Assembly (NCBI GenBank): GCA_023398295.1
Contig: JAEWSL010000071.1
Location: 1 to 30,227 of the forward strand
From: Elusimicrobiota bacterium
GTDB taxonomy: Bacteria; Elusimicrobiota; Elusimicrobia; Elusimicrobiales; Elusimicrobiaceae
DNA length: 30,227 bases
Reading direction: 5' to 3'
Part shown: one piece after another, positions 7,787 to 15,381 of the stretch
Layout of the letters: every line of letters begins with the position of its first letter
How positions within the stretch are numbered: the first letter of the stretch is position 1
The notes under the pieces: generated by a model
The model's database searches: none
What the model saw: the letters and a program-made list of their open reading frames with translations, nothing else
What the model was told of the DNA's origin: nothing
Program-made: the position numbers and the translations under genes

Positions 7787-8572
7787 TTAACGCGTACCGG
7801 AGGTGTAGTAGCGCACCCTTTCTTCTAAACGCTGCCGCATCAAACTGTCGTCGTGAAGCCTCTTTTCCATCTGCTTCATTACGCGCTCTTTTGCTATTTT
7901 TTCCAACTCAAACCTGTCTTGCTCTCTAAGCGTTTTTAAGCCTTCTTTATAGCCTTTCATAAAGTTAACCTTATCTCTGCCTAAGTTTTTAGGCGTTCTG
8001 AAACAATTATTTCTAATACTTAAATCCGCTCCGGCAATAACAAGTATGCGGGCCGCCCTCCCGCTATCCCAAATGGCGGCTACGTGCAAGGGAGTATTGC
8101 CTTCTTGATTTTTAAGGTTCAAGTTTATATCTTTCCTTGCGACAAGAATTTCATAAATATGGGCCCTCTCTTTTGCTGCCGCAAAGTGCAAAGCGCCGTA
8201 ACCTCTATTATCCTGCAAATTCACGTTTAGACTCTCTGCTTTCATCATAGAATCAAAAATATCGTTTCGTCCAAAAATCGCCGTCATATGAAGGGGCGTA
8301 TATCCTTCGTCATCTTTTGCGTTAACATTTGCTCCCGCATCAATAAGTATCTTTGCAATTTCCGTATTGTCGTATACTATAGACATATGGAGAGGCGTAT
8401 CTCCCATATCATCAACGGCATTTATATAGGCACCTTCCGCTAAAAGCTGTTTGACTCTGTCCGCGTCGCCTTGCACAACCGCCATGTGAAGCCTTGTCGG
8501 AACTTGCGCAAAGGCCGACAACGCCATAGCTAAAATAAAGACAAAAGCACTTACAAATTTAATTGTTCTCAT
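7787..8572 (-). CDS. Exported ankyrin-repeat protein
   Basis: The 261-residue protein begins with a signal peptide (MRTIKFVSAFVFILAMALSAFA) and then has about five to six ankyrin repeats between residues 25 and 205, each with the helix motif TPLHM or TPLHV, ALHFAA, and loops such as ANVNAKDDEG. The last 50 residues are highly charged and probably helical or coiled (KERVMKQMEKRLHDD and onward). Ankyrin repeats bind protein partners. With the leader this one should act in the periplasm or outside the cell. The ATG follows AAGGAAG. The upstream region is AT-rich (a TATATATATA run near 8600) but no convincing -35 box was found. It is transcribed alone between two terminators. No partner can be named. 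Confidence 0.9.
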   Translation of the reverse strand: MRTIKFVSAFVFILAMALSAFAQVPTRLHMAVVQGDADRVKQLLAEGAYINAVDDMGDTPLHMSIVYDNTEIAKILIDAGANVNAKDDEGYTPLHMTAIFGRNDIFDSMMKAESLNVNLQDNRGYGALHFAAAKERAHIYEILVARKDINLNLKNQEGNTPLHVAAIWDSGRAARILVIAGADLSIRNNCFRTPKNLGRDKVNFMKGYKEGLKTLREQDRFELEKIAKERVMKQMEKRLHDDSLMRQRLEERVRYYTSGTR

Positions 8573-8634
8573 TTCTTCTTCCTTAGTAAATTTATTTATA
8601 TATATATTTTCCCAAAATACCGTTTGCGCCGCAA

Positions 8635-8672
8635 GGGTAAAAGGGCCTAAAGCGCTTTAGGTCCTTTTACCC
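8635..8672. repeat. 38-base near-perfect palindrome
   Basis: A 19-base arm starting GGGTAAAAGG is inverted around 8653/8654, with a single mismatch (8645/8662) that becomes a G:U pair in plus-strand RNA but A:C in minus-strand RNA. There is no spacer between the arms. It lies between the hppA terminator and the ankyrin gene start. It could be a second terminator, an operator for the ankyrin gene, or a cruciform-forming site. Confidence 0.6.
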
Positions 8673-8690
8673 CTTTTAAGCTTTTGCCGC

Positions 8691-8724
8691 AAAAGAAAAA
8701 CCTTGCGGCCCTAGGACCGCAAGG
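8691..8724 (-). terminator. Terminator of the pyrophosphatase gene
   Basis: On the minus strand, CCTTGCGG and CCGCAAGG (8701-8724) form a stem around an eight-base centre, followed directly by TTTTTCTTTT (8691-8700). It begins about 27 bases after the hppA stop. Confidence 0.85.
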
Positions 8725-8751
8725 TTTTGGGATAAAAACTCAAGCGCACGT

Positions 8752-11106
8752 TCAGTTTATTTGCTTCTTGCTCTTTATTACAACCCAGCTTAAAACGGCA
8801 AGCATAAACACTACGCAGCACCAGCCCCACGCCGTCAGCGAAGTGTACTGGTTATTAAACGTTACCACTATAGGCGCAACGATTACCGACACCATATTTA
8901 CCACTTTAATCATAGGGTTAAGGGCGGGGCCCGCGGTATCTTTAAGCGGATCGCCCACAGTATCGCCGACTACACTTGCTTTATGACGCTCAGAACCTTT
9001 GCCCGTATTATTTGCAGGGTCCGAGGGCTCGTCCTCAATAAGCTTTTTGGCATTATCCCACGCGCCGCCCGCGTTTGACATAAAAACCGCAAGCAGCTGG
9101 CCCGAAACTATTATGCCAGCCAAAAAACCGCCCAAAGCTTCAACACCCAAAGAGAGGCCCACAAATATAGGCGACACTATGCCAAGCAGCGCCAAAATAA
9201 TAAGTTCTTTTTGCGCCGCCGTGGTGGAAATTAGCACCACCGCGCCGTAATCGGGTTTTGCTTTGCCTTCCAAGATGCCAAGCTTAAACTGTTTTCTTAC
9301 CTCTTCCACAATCAAGGAAGCCGCGCGGCGCACGGCGTTAATTGCAAAGGAAGAAAACAGCCACGGCACAGCCGCGCCTATAAGCATGCCGACAAAGACT
9401 ATCGGGTTTGAAATTACTATGCCGACGTCTTTAAGCAAAGCAAGCGTCTGCCCGTTGCCGGCTTTATGCCAAAGCTCGTTTATAGTTTCCTGCACGTTGC
9501 TTACGTCCACCATATAAGAGCCGAACAAAGACACCGCCGCAATAACCGCAGAGCCTATTGCCACGCCCTTTGTAATAGCCTTTGTGGTATTTCCCACGCC
9601 GTCTAAATCGGCCATAATCTGGCGGGCTTTTTTAACGTCGTCGCCTTTAAGGTCATGCCAGGCCATTTCGGCAATGCCGTTTGCGTTATCTGCAATAGGC
9701 CCGAAGGAGTCCATGGCAACGTTATTGCCCGTAAGCGTAAGCATGCCGATACCGGTCATTGCAACGCCGTAGAGTATAAAATTAACTTTTTCAACCGCTT
9801 CAAGCCCGTCAATAGAACCAAATATCAGAACCGAGGAGAATATCGTAACGGCAATTGCGATAATGGCCCAAACGGAACTCTCAAGCCCGACGGCAAGACC
9901 GCTTAGTATAGTGGTGGCAGATCCGGTGTCGGTTGATTTCTTTACTTCTAAGACGGGCGCGCCCGTTGTGCCGGTAAAGTGCTCTGTAATTCTGTCAATT
10001 GCCATGGCAAGCAAAACGCCGAAGGAAACGGCCGCAAAAGGCCTCCACCAGCCGCCGCGTATATCCTGAAGATAAAACCACGCCACTACGCCAAACAAAA
10101 CTATTGAGATGACGGCAGAAGTAAAATACCCTCTGAAAATAGCTTTCATCGCGTTGCCTCTATCTTTATTATCGTGCACGGCGTAAGTGCCGATAATAGA
10201 GCATAAAACGCCGATGCCGCGCACAAGAAGGGGATAGACTATCCACTCGTAATATCCCGTTAAATTCCACAGGGCAAGACCTAAGATTAAACCGGAAACT
10301 ATCGTAACCTCGTAGGACTCAAAGATGTCTGCCGCCATACCGGCGCAGTCGCCCACGTTATCGCCAACAAGGTCGGCTACCACGGCGGGGTTGCGCGGAT
10401 CGTCTTCGGGGATGCCGGCTTCCACTTTACCCACAAGGTCAGCCCCGACGTCGGCCGCTTTAGTGTAGATGCCGCCGCCCACCCTCATAAACAAAGCGAT
10501 AAGCGTGCCGCCAAAGCCAAAGCCCAGCAGAGCGTCGGGCGCGGCCACGCCGAAAATAATAAAAATTATCGTGCCGCCCAGGAGGCCCAAACCGTCGGTA
10601 AGCATACCCGTGCAGGTGCCCGCGCGGTAAGCGATTTTAAGCGCTTCTCCGAAAGATTTTTTTGCCGCCGCCGTAACGCGCACGTTAGCTGCTACCGCAA
10701 TGCGCATGCCTATCTGGCCGACTATCAAAGAAAACATTGAGCCCAAAATAAACGCGCCCGCGCGCCCGAAAGCTATTATAAGCTTTATGGTTTTGGGGGA
10801 GTAATCGCCGAAGCGTTCCATAGCCTCCGCCGATACGGGAACAATATAAACCGAAAGGAATAAACAGACCGTCAATAACCCTATCATGGGCAAAATTGAC
10901 CTTAACTGTTTTTTAAGGTAAGCATCCGCGCCTTCTTTAATAGCGGTCCAGACCTGCAGCATTTTATCGTCACCGGTATCATGCGCCATAACCTGCTTTC
11001 TCAAAAATAAAGTGTAAAGAAGCCCTAATATCGCAACGCCCAAAACGGCGAAAAGGCCGATTTGCTCGTAATCGTAAAGCTCCGATATGCCGTACCACAT
11101 TGACAT
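8752..11106 (-). CDS. hppA: Membrane-bound proton-pumping pyrophosphatase, K+-independent type
   Basis: This inner-membrane pump hydrolyses pyrophosphate and moves ions out of the cytoplasm. The 784-residue polytopic protein has the family core: YTKAADVGADLVGKVEAG and EDDPRNPAVVADLVGDN with the acidic PPi/Mg sites, and GDTVGDPLKDTAGPALNP near the C-terminus. The sequence GNTTKAITKG has lysine where K+-dependent enzymes have alanine (A460 in the Carboxydothermus enzyme), which in characterised members marks K+-independent H+ pumps. I start it at the ATG at 11106 (MSMWYG) because GGAGG lies six bases before it. The longer frame would need a TTG at 11130 and would place that ribosome site inside the coding region. 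It has its own promoter and terminator. Confidence 0.96.
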   Translation of the reverse strand: MSMWYGISELYDYEQIGLFAVLGVAILGLLYTLFLRKQVMAHDTGDDKMLQVWTAIKEGADAYLKKQLRSILPMIGLLTVCLFLSVYIVPVSAEAMERFGDYSPKTIKLIIAFGRAGAFILGSMFSLIVGQIGMRIAVAANVRVTAAAKKSFGEALKIAYRAGTCTGMLTDGLGLLGGTIIFIIFGVAAPDALLGFGFGGTLIALFMRVGGGIYTKAADVGADLVGKVEAGIPEDDPRNPAVVADLVGDNVGDCAGMAADIFESYEVTIVSGLILGLALWNLTGYYEWIVYPLLVRGIGVLCSIIGTYAVHDNKDRGNAMKAIFRGYFTSAVISIVLFGVVAWFYLQDIRGGWWRPFAAVSFGVLLAMAIDRITEHFTGTTGAPVLEVKKSTDTGSATTILSGLAVGLESSVWAIIAIAVTIFSSVLIFGSIDGLEAVEKVNFILYGVAMTGIGMLTLTGNNVAMDSFGPIADNANGIAEMAWHDLKGDDVKKARQIMADLDGVGNTTKAITKGVAIGSAVIAAVSLFGSYMVDVSNVQETINELWHKAGNGQTLALLKDVGIVISNPIVFVGMLIGAAVPWLFSSFAINAVRRAASLIVEEVRKQFKLGILEGKAKPDYGAVVLISTTAAQKELIILALLGIVSPIFVGLSLGVEALGGFLAGIIVSGQLLAVFMSNAGGAWDNAKKLIEDEPSDPANNTGKGSERHKASVVGDTVGDPLKDTAGPALNPMIKVVNMVSVIVAPIVVTFNNQYTSLTAWGWCCVVFMLAVLSWVVIKSKKQIN

Positions 11107-11171
11107 AGAAATCCTCCAAAAGTTAATCAATTGCCGCTTTTGCGCCTTGGCGCGGCCCGCGGCTTAGCTAT

Positions 11172-11180
11172 ATTGTATCA
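11172..11180 (-). promoter_or_regulatory. Extended -10 promoter of hppA
   Basis: The minus strand reads TGATACAAT, an extended -10 element. A -35 match is poor (TTGCGC at a 19-base spacing). The inferred leader is about 58 bases and contains GC-rich short inverted repeats before the GGAGG ribosome site. Confidence 0.45.
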
Positions 11181-11195
11181 ATTTTTCCAAATTTA

Positions 11196-11212
11196 CGCGC
11201 AAGGGTTGCGCG
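11196..11212. promoter_or_regulatory. Inverted repeat between divergent hppA and glgP promoters
   Basis: CGCGCAA-GGG-TTGCGCG is a 7-base perfect inverted repeat placed 12 bases before the glgP -35 box and about 16 bases upstream of the hppA extended -10. Its position suits an operator acting on one or both promoters. CG-rich palindromes are common in this sequence, so chance is possible. Confidence 0.3.
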
Positions 11213-11224
11213 CGCCGTTAAACT

Positions 11225-11253
11225 TTGCCAAGCAAAGCTAAATTTATTATACT
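11225..11253 (+). promoter_or_regulatory. Promoter of the glucan phosphorylase gene
   Basis: TTGCCA (11225-11230) and TATACT (11248-11253) are separated by 17 bases, each matching the sigma-70 consensus in 5 of 6 positions. The leader of about 38 bases ends with CAGGGGGAT before the ATG at 11298. Confidence 0.7.
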
Positions 11254-11297
11254 TATTTAGAGGCTCTATGCCGATAATTTTCAGGGGGATAATATAA

Positions 11298-13847
11298 ATG
11301 AAGATACATTCTTTTAAGGTAACGCCCAATTTGCCCGCAAATATGAAATTTCTTGAGGAACTCTCAAATAATATGTGGTTTGCGTGGAACTGGCCCGCCA
11401 TTATGCTTTTTGTGCGCATAGACGAAAAACTTTGGGAACAATCCCAAAGAATGCCCAAATGGCTTATGGCCACCGTATCCCAGCAAAGGCTTGAAGAGCT
11501 AAGCAAAGACGAAGATTTTATAGCCCAGCTCAATTTCGTTGAAACGCTTTACCGCGATTATCAAAAAAAGAAGGACACCTGGTTTAATCAAATAAAGGGG
11601 GAAGGCAAAGAAAATTTTTTGACGGCCTATTTCTCCATGGAATACGGCATAGGAGAAGGGCTGCCGATATACTCCGGCGGGCTTGGCATTTTATCGGGCG
11701 ACCATATAAAAAGCTCCAGCGATTTGGGGCTGCCTTTAATAGGAGTAGGCCTATTCTATCAGCGCGGATACGTCAAGCAAGTCTTAAATAAAGACGGCTG
11801 GCAGGGCGAAGAGTATCCCGAAAACGACTGGGCTCATATGTCCGTTGAAGCCGTTAAAAACAATCAGGGCAATAACCTTACCATTGATATCCCCCTGGGC
11901 CGCGAAAGCGTAAAAGCGATGATTTGGCGCGTGCCCGTAGGCAGAACTTCCTTATATCTTTTGGACACAAACCTGCCCGAAAACGCCCCCCAGCACCGCG
12001 CGATAACCGAGCAGCTTTACGGCGGCGACAGGGAAAACCGCATAAAACAGGAAATAGTTTTGGGCGTCGGCGGCGTAAAGGCCCTTAAAGCTATGGGTAT
12101 GGAGCCTACCGTCTATCATATCAACGAAGGCCACAGCGCGTTTTTGCTCTGCGAGCGCATTATAGAAATTATGAAGGATAAAAAACTTTCCTTTGAAGAA
12201 GCGCGCGAAATAGTTTGGGCCACTTCCGTTTTTACCACGCATACGCCCGTTATCGCAGGAAACGAACACTTTGATTTTAATCTTGTGAAAAAATTTATGG
12301 AGTCTTATGTTTCACAGCTCGGCATAGGGTGGGACGCTTTCCTTGAGCTGGGCAAGGAAACGCCGCAGTCGCCTATGTTTTGCATGACTGTTTTTGCGCT
12401 GAAACTTTCCGCCTACTTAAACGGCGTGGCAAGGCTGCACGGGCAGGTGGCGCGCGAGATGTGGAAAAACATTTGGCCCGGCCTAAACGCCGCCGAAGTG
12501 CCCATAACAAGCATTACAAACGGCGTGCACCCCTCAAGCTGGTGCTCTCACGAGTACAGCGAGATATACTTAAAATATCTTTTTGAAGGCAATATCGCCA
12601 TGACAAACTTCCAGCGGGAAACGTGGAACAAGGCGGACAATATCCCCGACGAAGAACTTTGGCAGACGCATCAGCTGCGCAAGGAAAAACTTATAAAGCA
12701 CGCGCGCCAGCGCTGCATACTGCAAAGTCAGAGAATGACAGCTAACTTTATGGTGTCAAAAGAACTGAGCCAAATGCTAAGCAGAGATGTCCTTACCATC
12801 GGCTTTGCGCGCCGCTTTGCCACTTATAAGCGCGCCACTTTGCTCTTTAAGGATTTGGACCGTTTATCCTCCATAGTCAATAATCCCAAAACGCCCGTGC
12901 AATTTATTTTTGCCGGCAAGGCGCACCCCGCCGACACCGAAGGCAAGGAGTTTATTAAGAGAATATATAATATTATGCAGGACGCGCGCTTTAAGGGTAA
13001 AATAATTTTTGTGGAAGATTATAATATGAACCTTGCGCGCTATATGGTGCAGGGCGTTGACGTCTGGATGAATAACCCCGTGAGGCCTATGGAAGCCTCG
13101 GGCACAAGCGGCATGAAGGCGGCGTTAAACGGGGCTTTGGCACTCTCAATTTTAGACGGCTGGTGGGACGAGGTGGGCCCGTGCGATTTCAGCTGGTCCA
13201 TAGTCGGCGCAAAATCTTATAAAGACGAAGCCGAACGCGACGAGGTGGAATCCCAGGCCGTATATAATCTGCTTGAGCAGGAAGTCGTCCCCACTTATTA
13301 TAACAGGGAAAAAGACGGCCTGCCGCATAAATGGATATCTATGATGAAAACCTCCATAAAAACAATAGTGCCTTTCTTTAATACCGATAGAATGGTAAGG
13401 GAGTATTACAATAAATTCTACGCCAAGGCCCATTATTACGGCAGCATCTTAAATACCGACGGGGAAACGGCTTCCCTCGCCAAATGGCGCAAAGACATAG
13501 CCTCCAACTGGCCCCAGGTAAGCATAACCGATACCACCGGGCCCATTGCAAAAACCGTTCTTGTGGGACAGGGCTTAAAATTCAGCGCAAAAGTTACGCT
13601 GGGCAACCTAAACCCGCAGGACGTTGTGGTGCAAATGCAACTTGGACTGCGCTCTTCCGGCGGGGAGCTTACGAGCGCAAAAGATATTGAAATGACCTTG
13701 AAAGGCCGCGAAGGCGTTTATTATTTGTATGAAGCGCAGGTCCAGCCCGAGGCAAGCGGCCGTCAGGATTATGCGATGAGGATCGTCCCTTTCAACAAAA
13801 ATATCCCCCACCCCTTTACGCCCGTTTTTGTAAGGTGGGAGATGTAA
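11298..13847 (+). CDS. glgP: Alpha-glucan phosphorylase (DUF3417-containing type)
   Basis: The cytoplasmic enzyme releases glucose-1-phosphate from glycogen or maltodextrin using inorganic phosphate and a PLP cofactor. The 849-residue protein starts with the DUF3417-type N-terminal segment (about residues 1-110: LEELSNNMWFAWNWPA), as in the second glycogen-phosphorylase group found in many bacteria and archaea. The catalytic region has YFSMEYGIGEGLPIYSGGLG, HINEGHSAFL, a donor loop GFARRFATYKRA, and the PLP lysine K607 in EASGTSGMKAALNG. About 110 residues follow the core and look like a beta-rich appended domain. Its promoter, ribosome site and downstream terminator make it a one-gene unit. 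The GH57 gene nearby suggests joint storage-glucan turnover. Confidence 0.95.
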   Translation: MKIHSFKVTPNLPANMKFLEELSNNMWFAWNWPAIMLFVRIDEKLWEQSQRMPKWLMATVSQQRLEELSKDEDFIAQLNFVETLYRDYQKKKDTWFNQIKGEGKENFLTAYFSMEYGIGEGLPIYSGGLGILSGDHIKSSSDLGLPLIGVGLFYQRGYVKQVLNKDGWQGEEYPENDWAHMSVEAVKNNQGNNLTIDIPLGRESVKAMIWRVPVGRTSLYLLDTNLPENAPQHRAITEQLYGGDRENRIKQEIVLGVGGVKALKAMGMEPTVYHINEGHSAFLLCERIIEIMKDKKLSFEEAREIVWATSVFTTHTPVIAGNEHFDFNLVKKFMESYVSQLGIGWDAFLELGKETPQSPMFCMTVFALKLSAYLNGVARLHGQVAREMWKNIWPGLNAAEVPITSITNGVHPSSWCSHEYSEIYLKYLFEGNIAMTNFQRETWNKADNIPDEELWQTHQLRKEKLIKHARQRCILQSQRMTANFMVSKELSQMLSRDVLTIGFARRFATYKRATLLFKDLDRLSSIVNNPKTPVQFIFAGKAHPADTEGKEFIKRIYNIMQDARFKGKIIFVEDYNMNLARYMVQGVDVWMNNPVRPMEASGTSGMKAALNGALALSILDGWWDEVGPCDFSWSIVGAKSYKDEAERDEVESQAVYNLLEQEVVPTYYNREKDGLPHKWISMMKTSIKTIVPFFNTDRMVREYYNKFYAKAHYYGSILNTDGETASLAKWRKDIASNWPQVSITDTTGPIAKTVLVGQGLKFSAKVTLGNLNPQDVVVQMQLGLRSSGGELTSAKDIEMTLKGREGVYYLYEAQVQPEASGRQDYAMRIVPFNKNIPHPFTPVFVRWEM

Positions 13848-13865
13848 GCCTGTTTTCGCTTAGAT

Positions 13866-13901
13866 AAAAAACGCGCCTTAAAAGTTAAGGCGCGTTTTTT
13901 T
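13866..13901. terminator. Bidirectional terminator between glgP and PhoH gene
   Basis: ACGCGCCTTAA (13871-13881) pairs with TTAAGGCGCGT (13885-13895) around the loop AAG, flanked by A5 on one side and T6 on the other. It is a textbook intrinsic terminator on both strands. Confidence 0.92.
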
Positions 13902-13938
13902 GTGCAATTGCAGATAGAACTAAATTTTTGCAAAAAGC

Positions 13939-15258
13939 CTAGAGCAATTTGCCCGCAAGGTCGGCAAGGGGACTTCTTTCCGTCTTGGTAAACGTAATAT
14001 GGCCGTAGCGCGGCTGACCCTTAAAACGCTCCACAAGATAGGTAAGCCCGTTTGATTCCATATCCAGATACGGCGTATCTATCTGATAAGGGTCCCCCGT
14101 AACTACAACTTTTGTGCCCTCTCCGGCGCGCGAAAGTATCGTCTTAATTTCATGCGGGGTTAGGTTTTGCGCGTCGTCAACAATCATATATTGTTTTGGC
14201 AAAGTGCGTCCGCGGATATGCGTAACAGAAGCAATTTCAAGCTTGCCGCTTGTAAGAAGGTAGCGCACTTCTTCCTCGCCGTCTTCGGGATTTTTGCGGT
14301 CGGCAAGGAAATTAAGATTGTCGTGTATGGCGCCCATCCAGGCTTCAAGCTTTTCTTCCATAGTGCCGGGCAGGAAACCCAAATCCCTGCCGACGGGAAC
14401 TATAGGACGGCAGACAAGAAGACGGCGATACGTTTCATCGTCAAAAGTGCGTCTGAGGCCTGTGGCAAGCGTAAGCAGGGTTTTGCCCGTGCCTGCGGTG
14501 CCTACAAGCGTTACCAAATCAATGGCGTCGTCAAGCAAAAGCTCCATGGCAAAACGCTGCTCTTTATTAAGCGGCTTTATGCCCCAGGCGACAGGCTCCT
14601 GCGGATTTATGGGTTTTAGCATATCCCCCTTTGCGCTCACGCGCCCCACGGCGGATTTTTTTGTGCCGTCGTCGCATTTAAGAACAACAAACTCATTGGG
14701 GTAGTATTTAGCATCTTTAATTTCAAGCTGTTTGTCTTTATAGAATTTATCTATGTCTTCGCTTGAGGTTTCCACTTCCCTTGAACCCAAATAAAGCTCG
14801 TTATAATTTATTTTATCGGTAGTGTAATCCTGCGCGTCAACGCCTATGGCTTCGGCTTTTATCCTGAGATTTGTGTCCTTAGACACTATTATCACGGGTT
14901 TGCGGTTGGTTTTATTGCTTTCCTGCTTGTGATAAAAATAAGCGGTGTTTAGGATATCGTTATCGGCCTTATGAAAAGTAAAGCCCTGGGGCAAAATATT
15001 TTCTTTTGGAAATTCCACCTTAAGCATGCCGCCGTTATCCAGTTTTACGCCGCCGCCCAGCTTGCCGCGGGAGCGCAGATCGTCTAACTGCCGCGAAACC
15101 AAACGCGCGCTTTTGCCGCGCTCGTCGGCCGCAGTTTTGAAATTATCAAGCTCCTCTATTACGGTCATCGGAATTATAACGCTGTTGTCGGCAAAGTGAT
15201 TAATGGAATTGGGATCATGCAGTAAAACATTGGTATCCAAAATATAGATTTTTTTCAT
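13939..15258 (-). CDS. phoH: PIN-PhoH ATPase (PhoH2 type)
   Basis: The 439-residue protein joins an N-terminal PIN nuclease domain (about 1-140; acidic residues D8 in YILDTNVLL, E35 in VIEELDN, D128 in SKDTNLR) to a PhoH ATPase domain (about 225-439; Walker A GTAGTGKT at 253-260, Walker B MIVDDAQNL, and VVTGDPYQID). Proteins of this layout in mycobacteria couple RNA unwinding with RNA cleavage, so an RNA-processing or stress role is likely. The start is supported by AGAGGAG before the ATG. It is transcribed alone, divergent from the GH57 gene and convergent with glgP. Confidence 0.93.
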   Translation of the reverse strand: MKKIYILDTNVLLHDPNSINHFADNSVIIPMTVIEELDNFKTAADERGKSARLVSRQLDDLRSRGKLGGGVKLDNGGMLKVEFPKENILPQGFTFHKADNDILNTAYFYHKQESNKTNRKPVIIVSKDTNLRIKAEAIGVDAQDYTTDKINYNELYLGSREVETSSEDIDKFYKDKQLEIKDAKYYPNEFVVLKCDDGTKKSAVGRVSAKGDMLKPINPQEPVAWGIKPLNKEQRFAMELLLDDAIDLVTLVGTAGTGKTLLTLATGLRRTFDDETYRRLLVCRPIVPVGRDLGFLPGTMEEKLEAWMGAIHDNLNFLADRKNPEDGEEEVRYLLTSGKLEIASVTHIRGRTLPKQYMIVDDAQNLTPHEIKTILSRAGEGTKVVVTGDPYQIDTPYLDMESNGLTYLVERFKGQPRYGHITFTKTERSPLADLAGKLL

Positions 15259-15304
15259 AAGTTCTCCTCTGTTGTATAAGGACGCTTAATAAATTTACAA
15301 ATAA

Positions 15305-15313
15305 AGTATAGCA
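15305..15313 (-). promoter_or_regulatory. Extended -10 promoter of the PhoH gene
   Basis: The minus strand reads TGCTATACT, an extended -10 with 5 of 6 bases of the hexamer. The -35 region is weak (TTTGGG with a 16-base spacer). The leader is about 40 bases. Confidence 0.55.
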
Positions 15314-15345
15314 TTTTCTTGATAAACCCAAACCCGCGATTGCGG

Positions 15346-15375
15346 TTGACCTGCGCCGAAACTTAATTGTAAGAT
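15346..15375 (+). promoter_or_regulatory. Promoter of the GH57-nfn operon, apparently leaderless
   Basis: TTGACC (15346-15351) and TAAGAT (15370-15375) are separated by 18 bases. The -10 box ends six bases before the ATG at 15382, so transcription should start at or next to the start codon. There is no Shine-Dalgarno sequence. The stretch TTGTAAGATTACTTTATG resembles TTGTAAAATTAAATTATG before the gene at 6453. Confidence 0.65.
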
Positions 15376-15381
15376 TACTTT

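Noticed and set aside
8595..8610. TATATATATA run before the ankyrin gene as a defined promoter
   Set aside because: It may contain a -10 box, but no -35 box at a suitable distance was found, so no exact promoter is called.
11107..11130. Longer hppA start at a TTG
   Set aside because: The GGAGG ribosome site falls inside this extension and is correctly spaced for the ATG at 11106.
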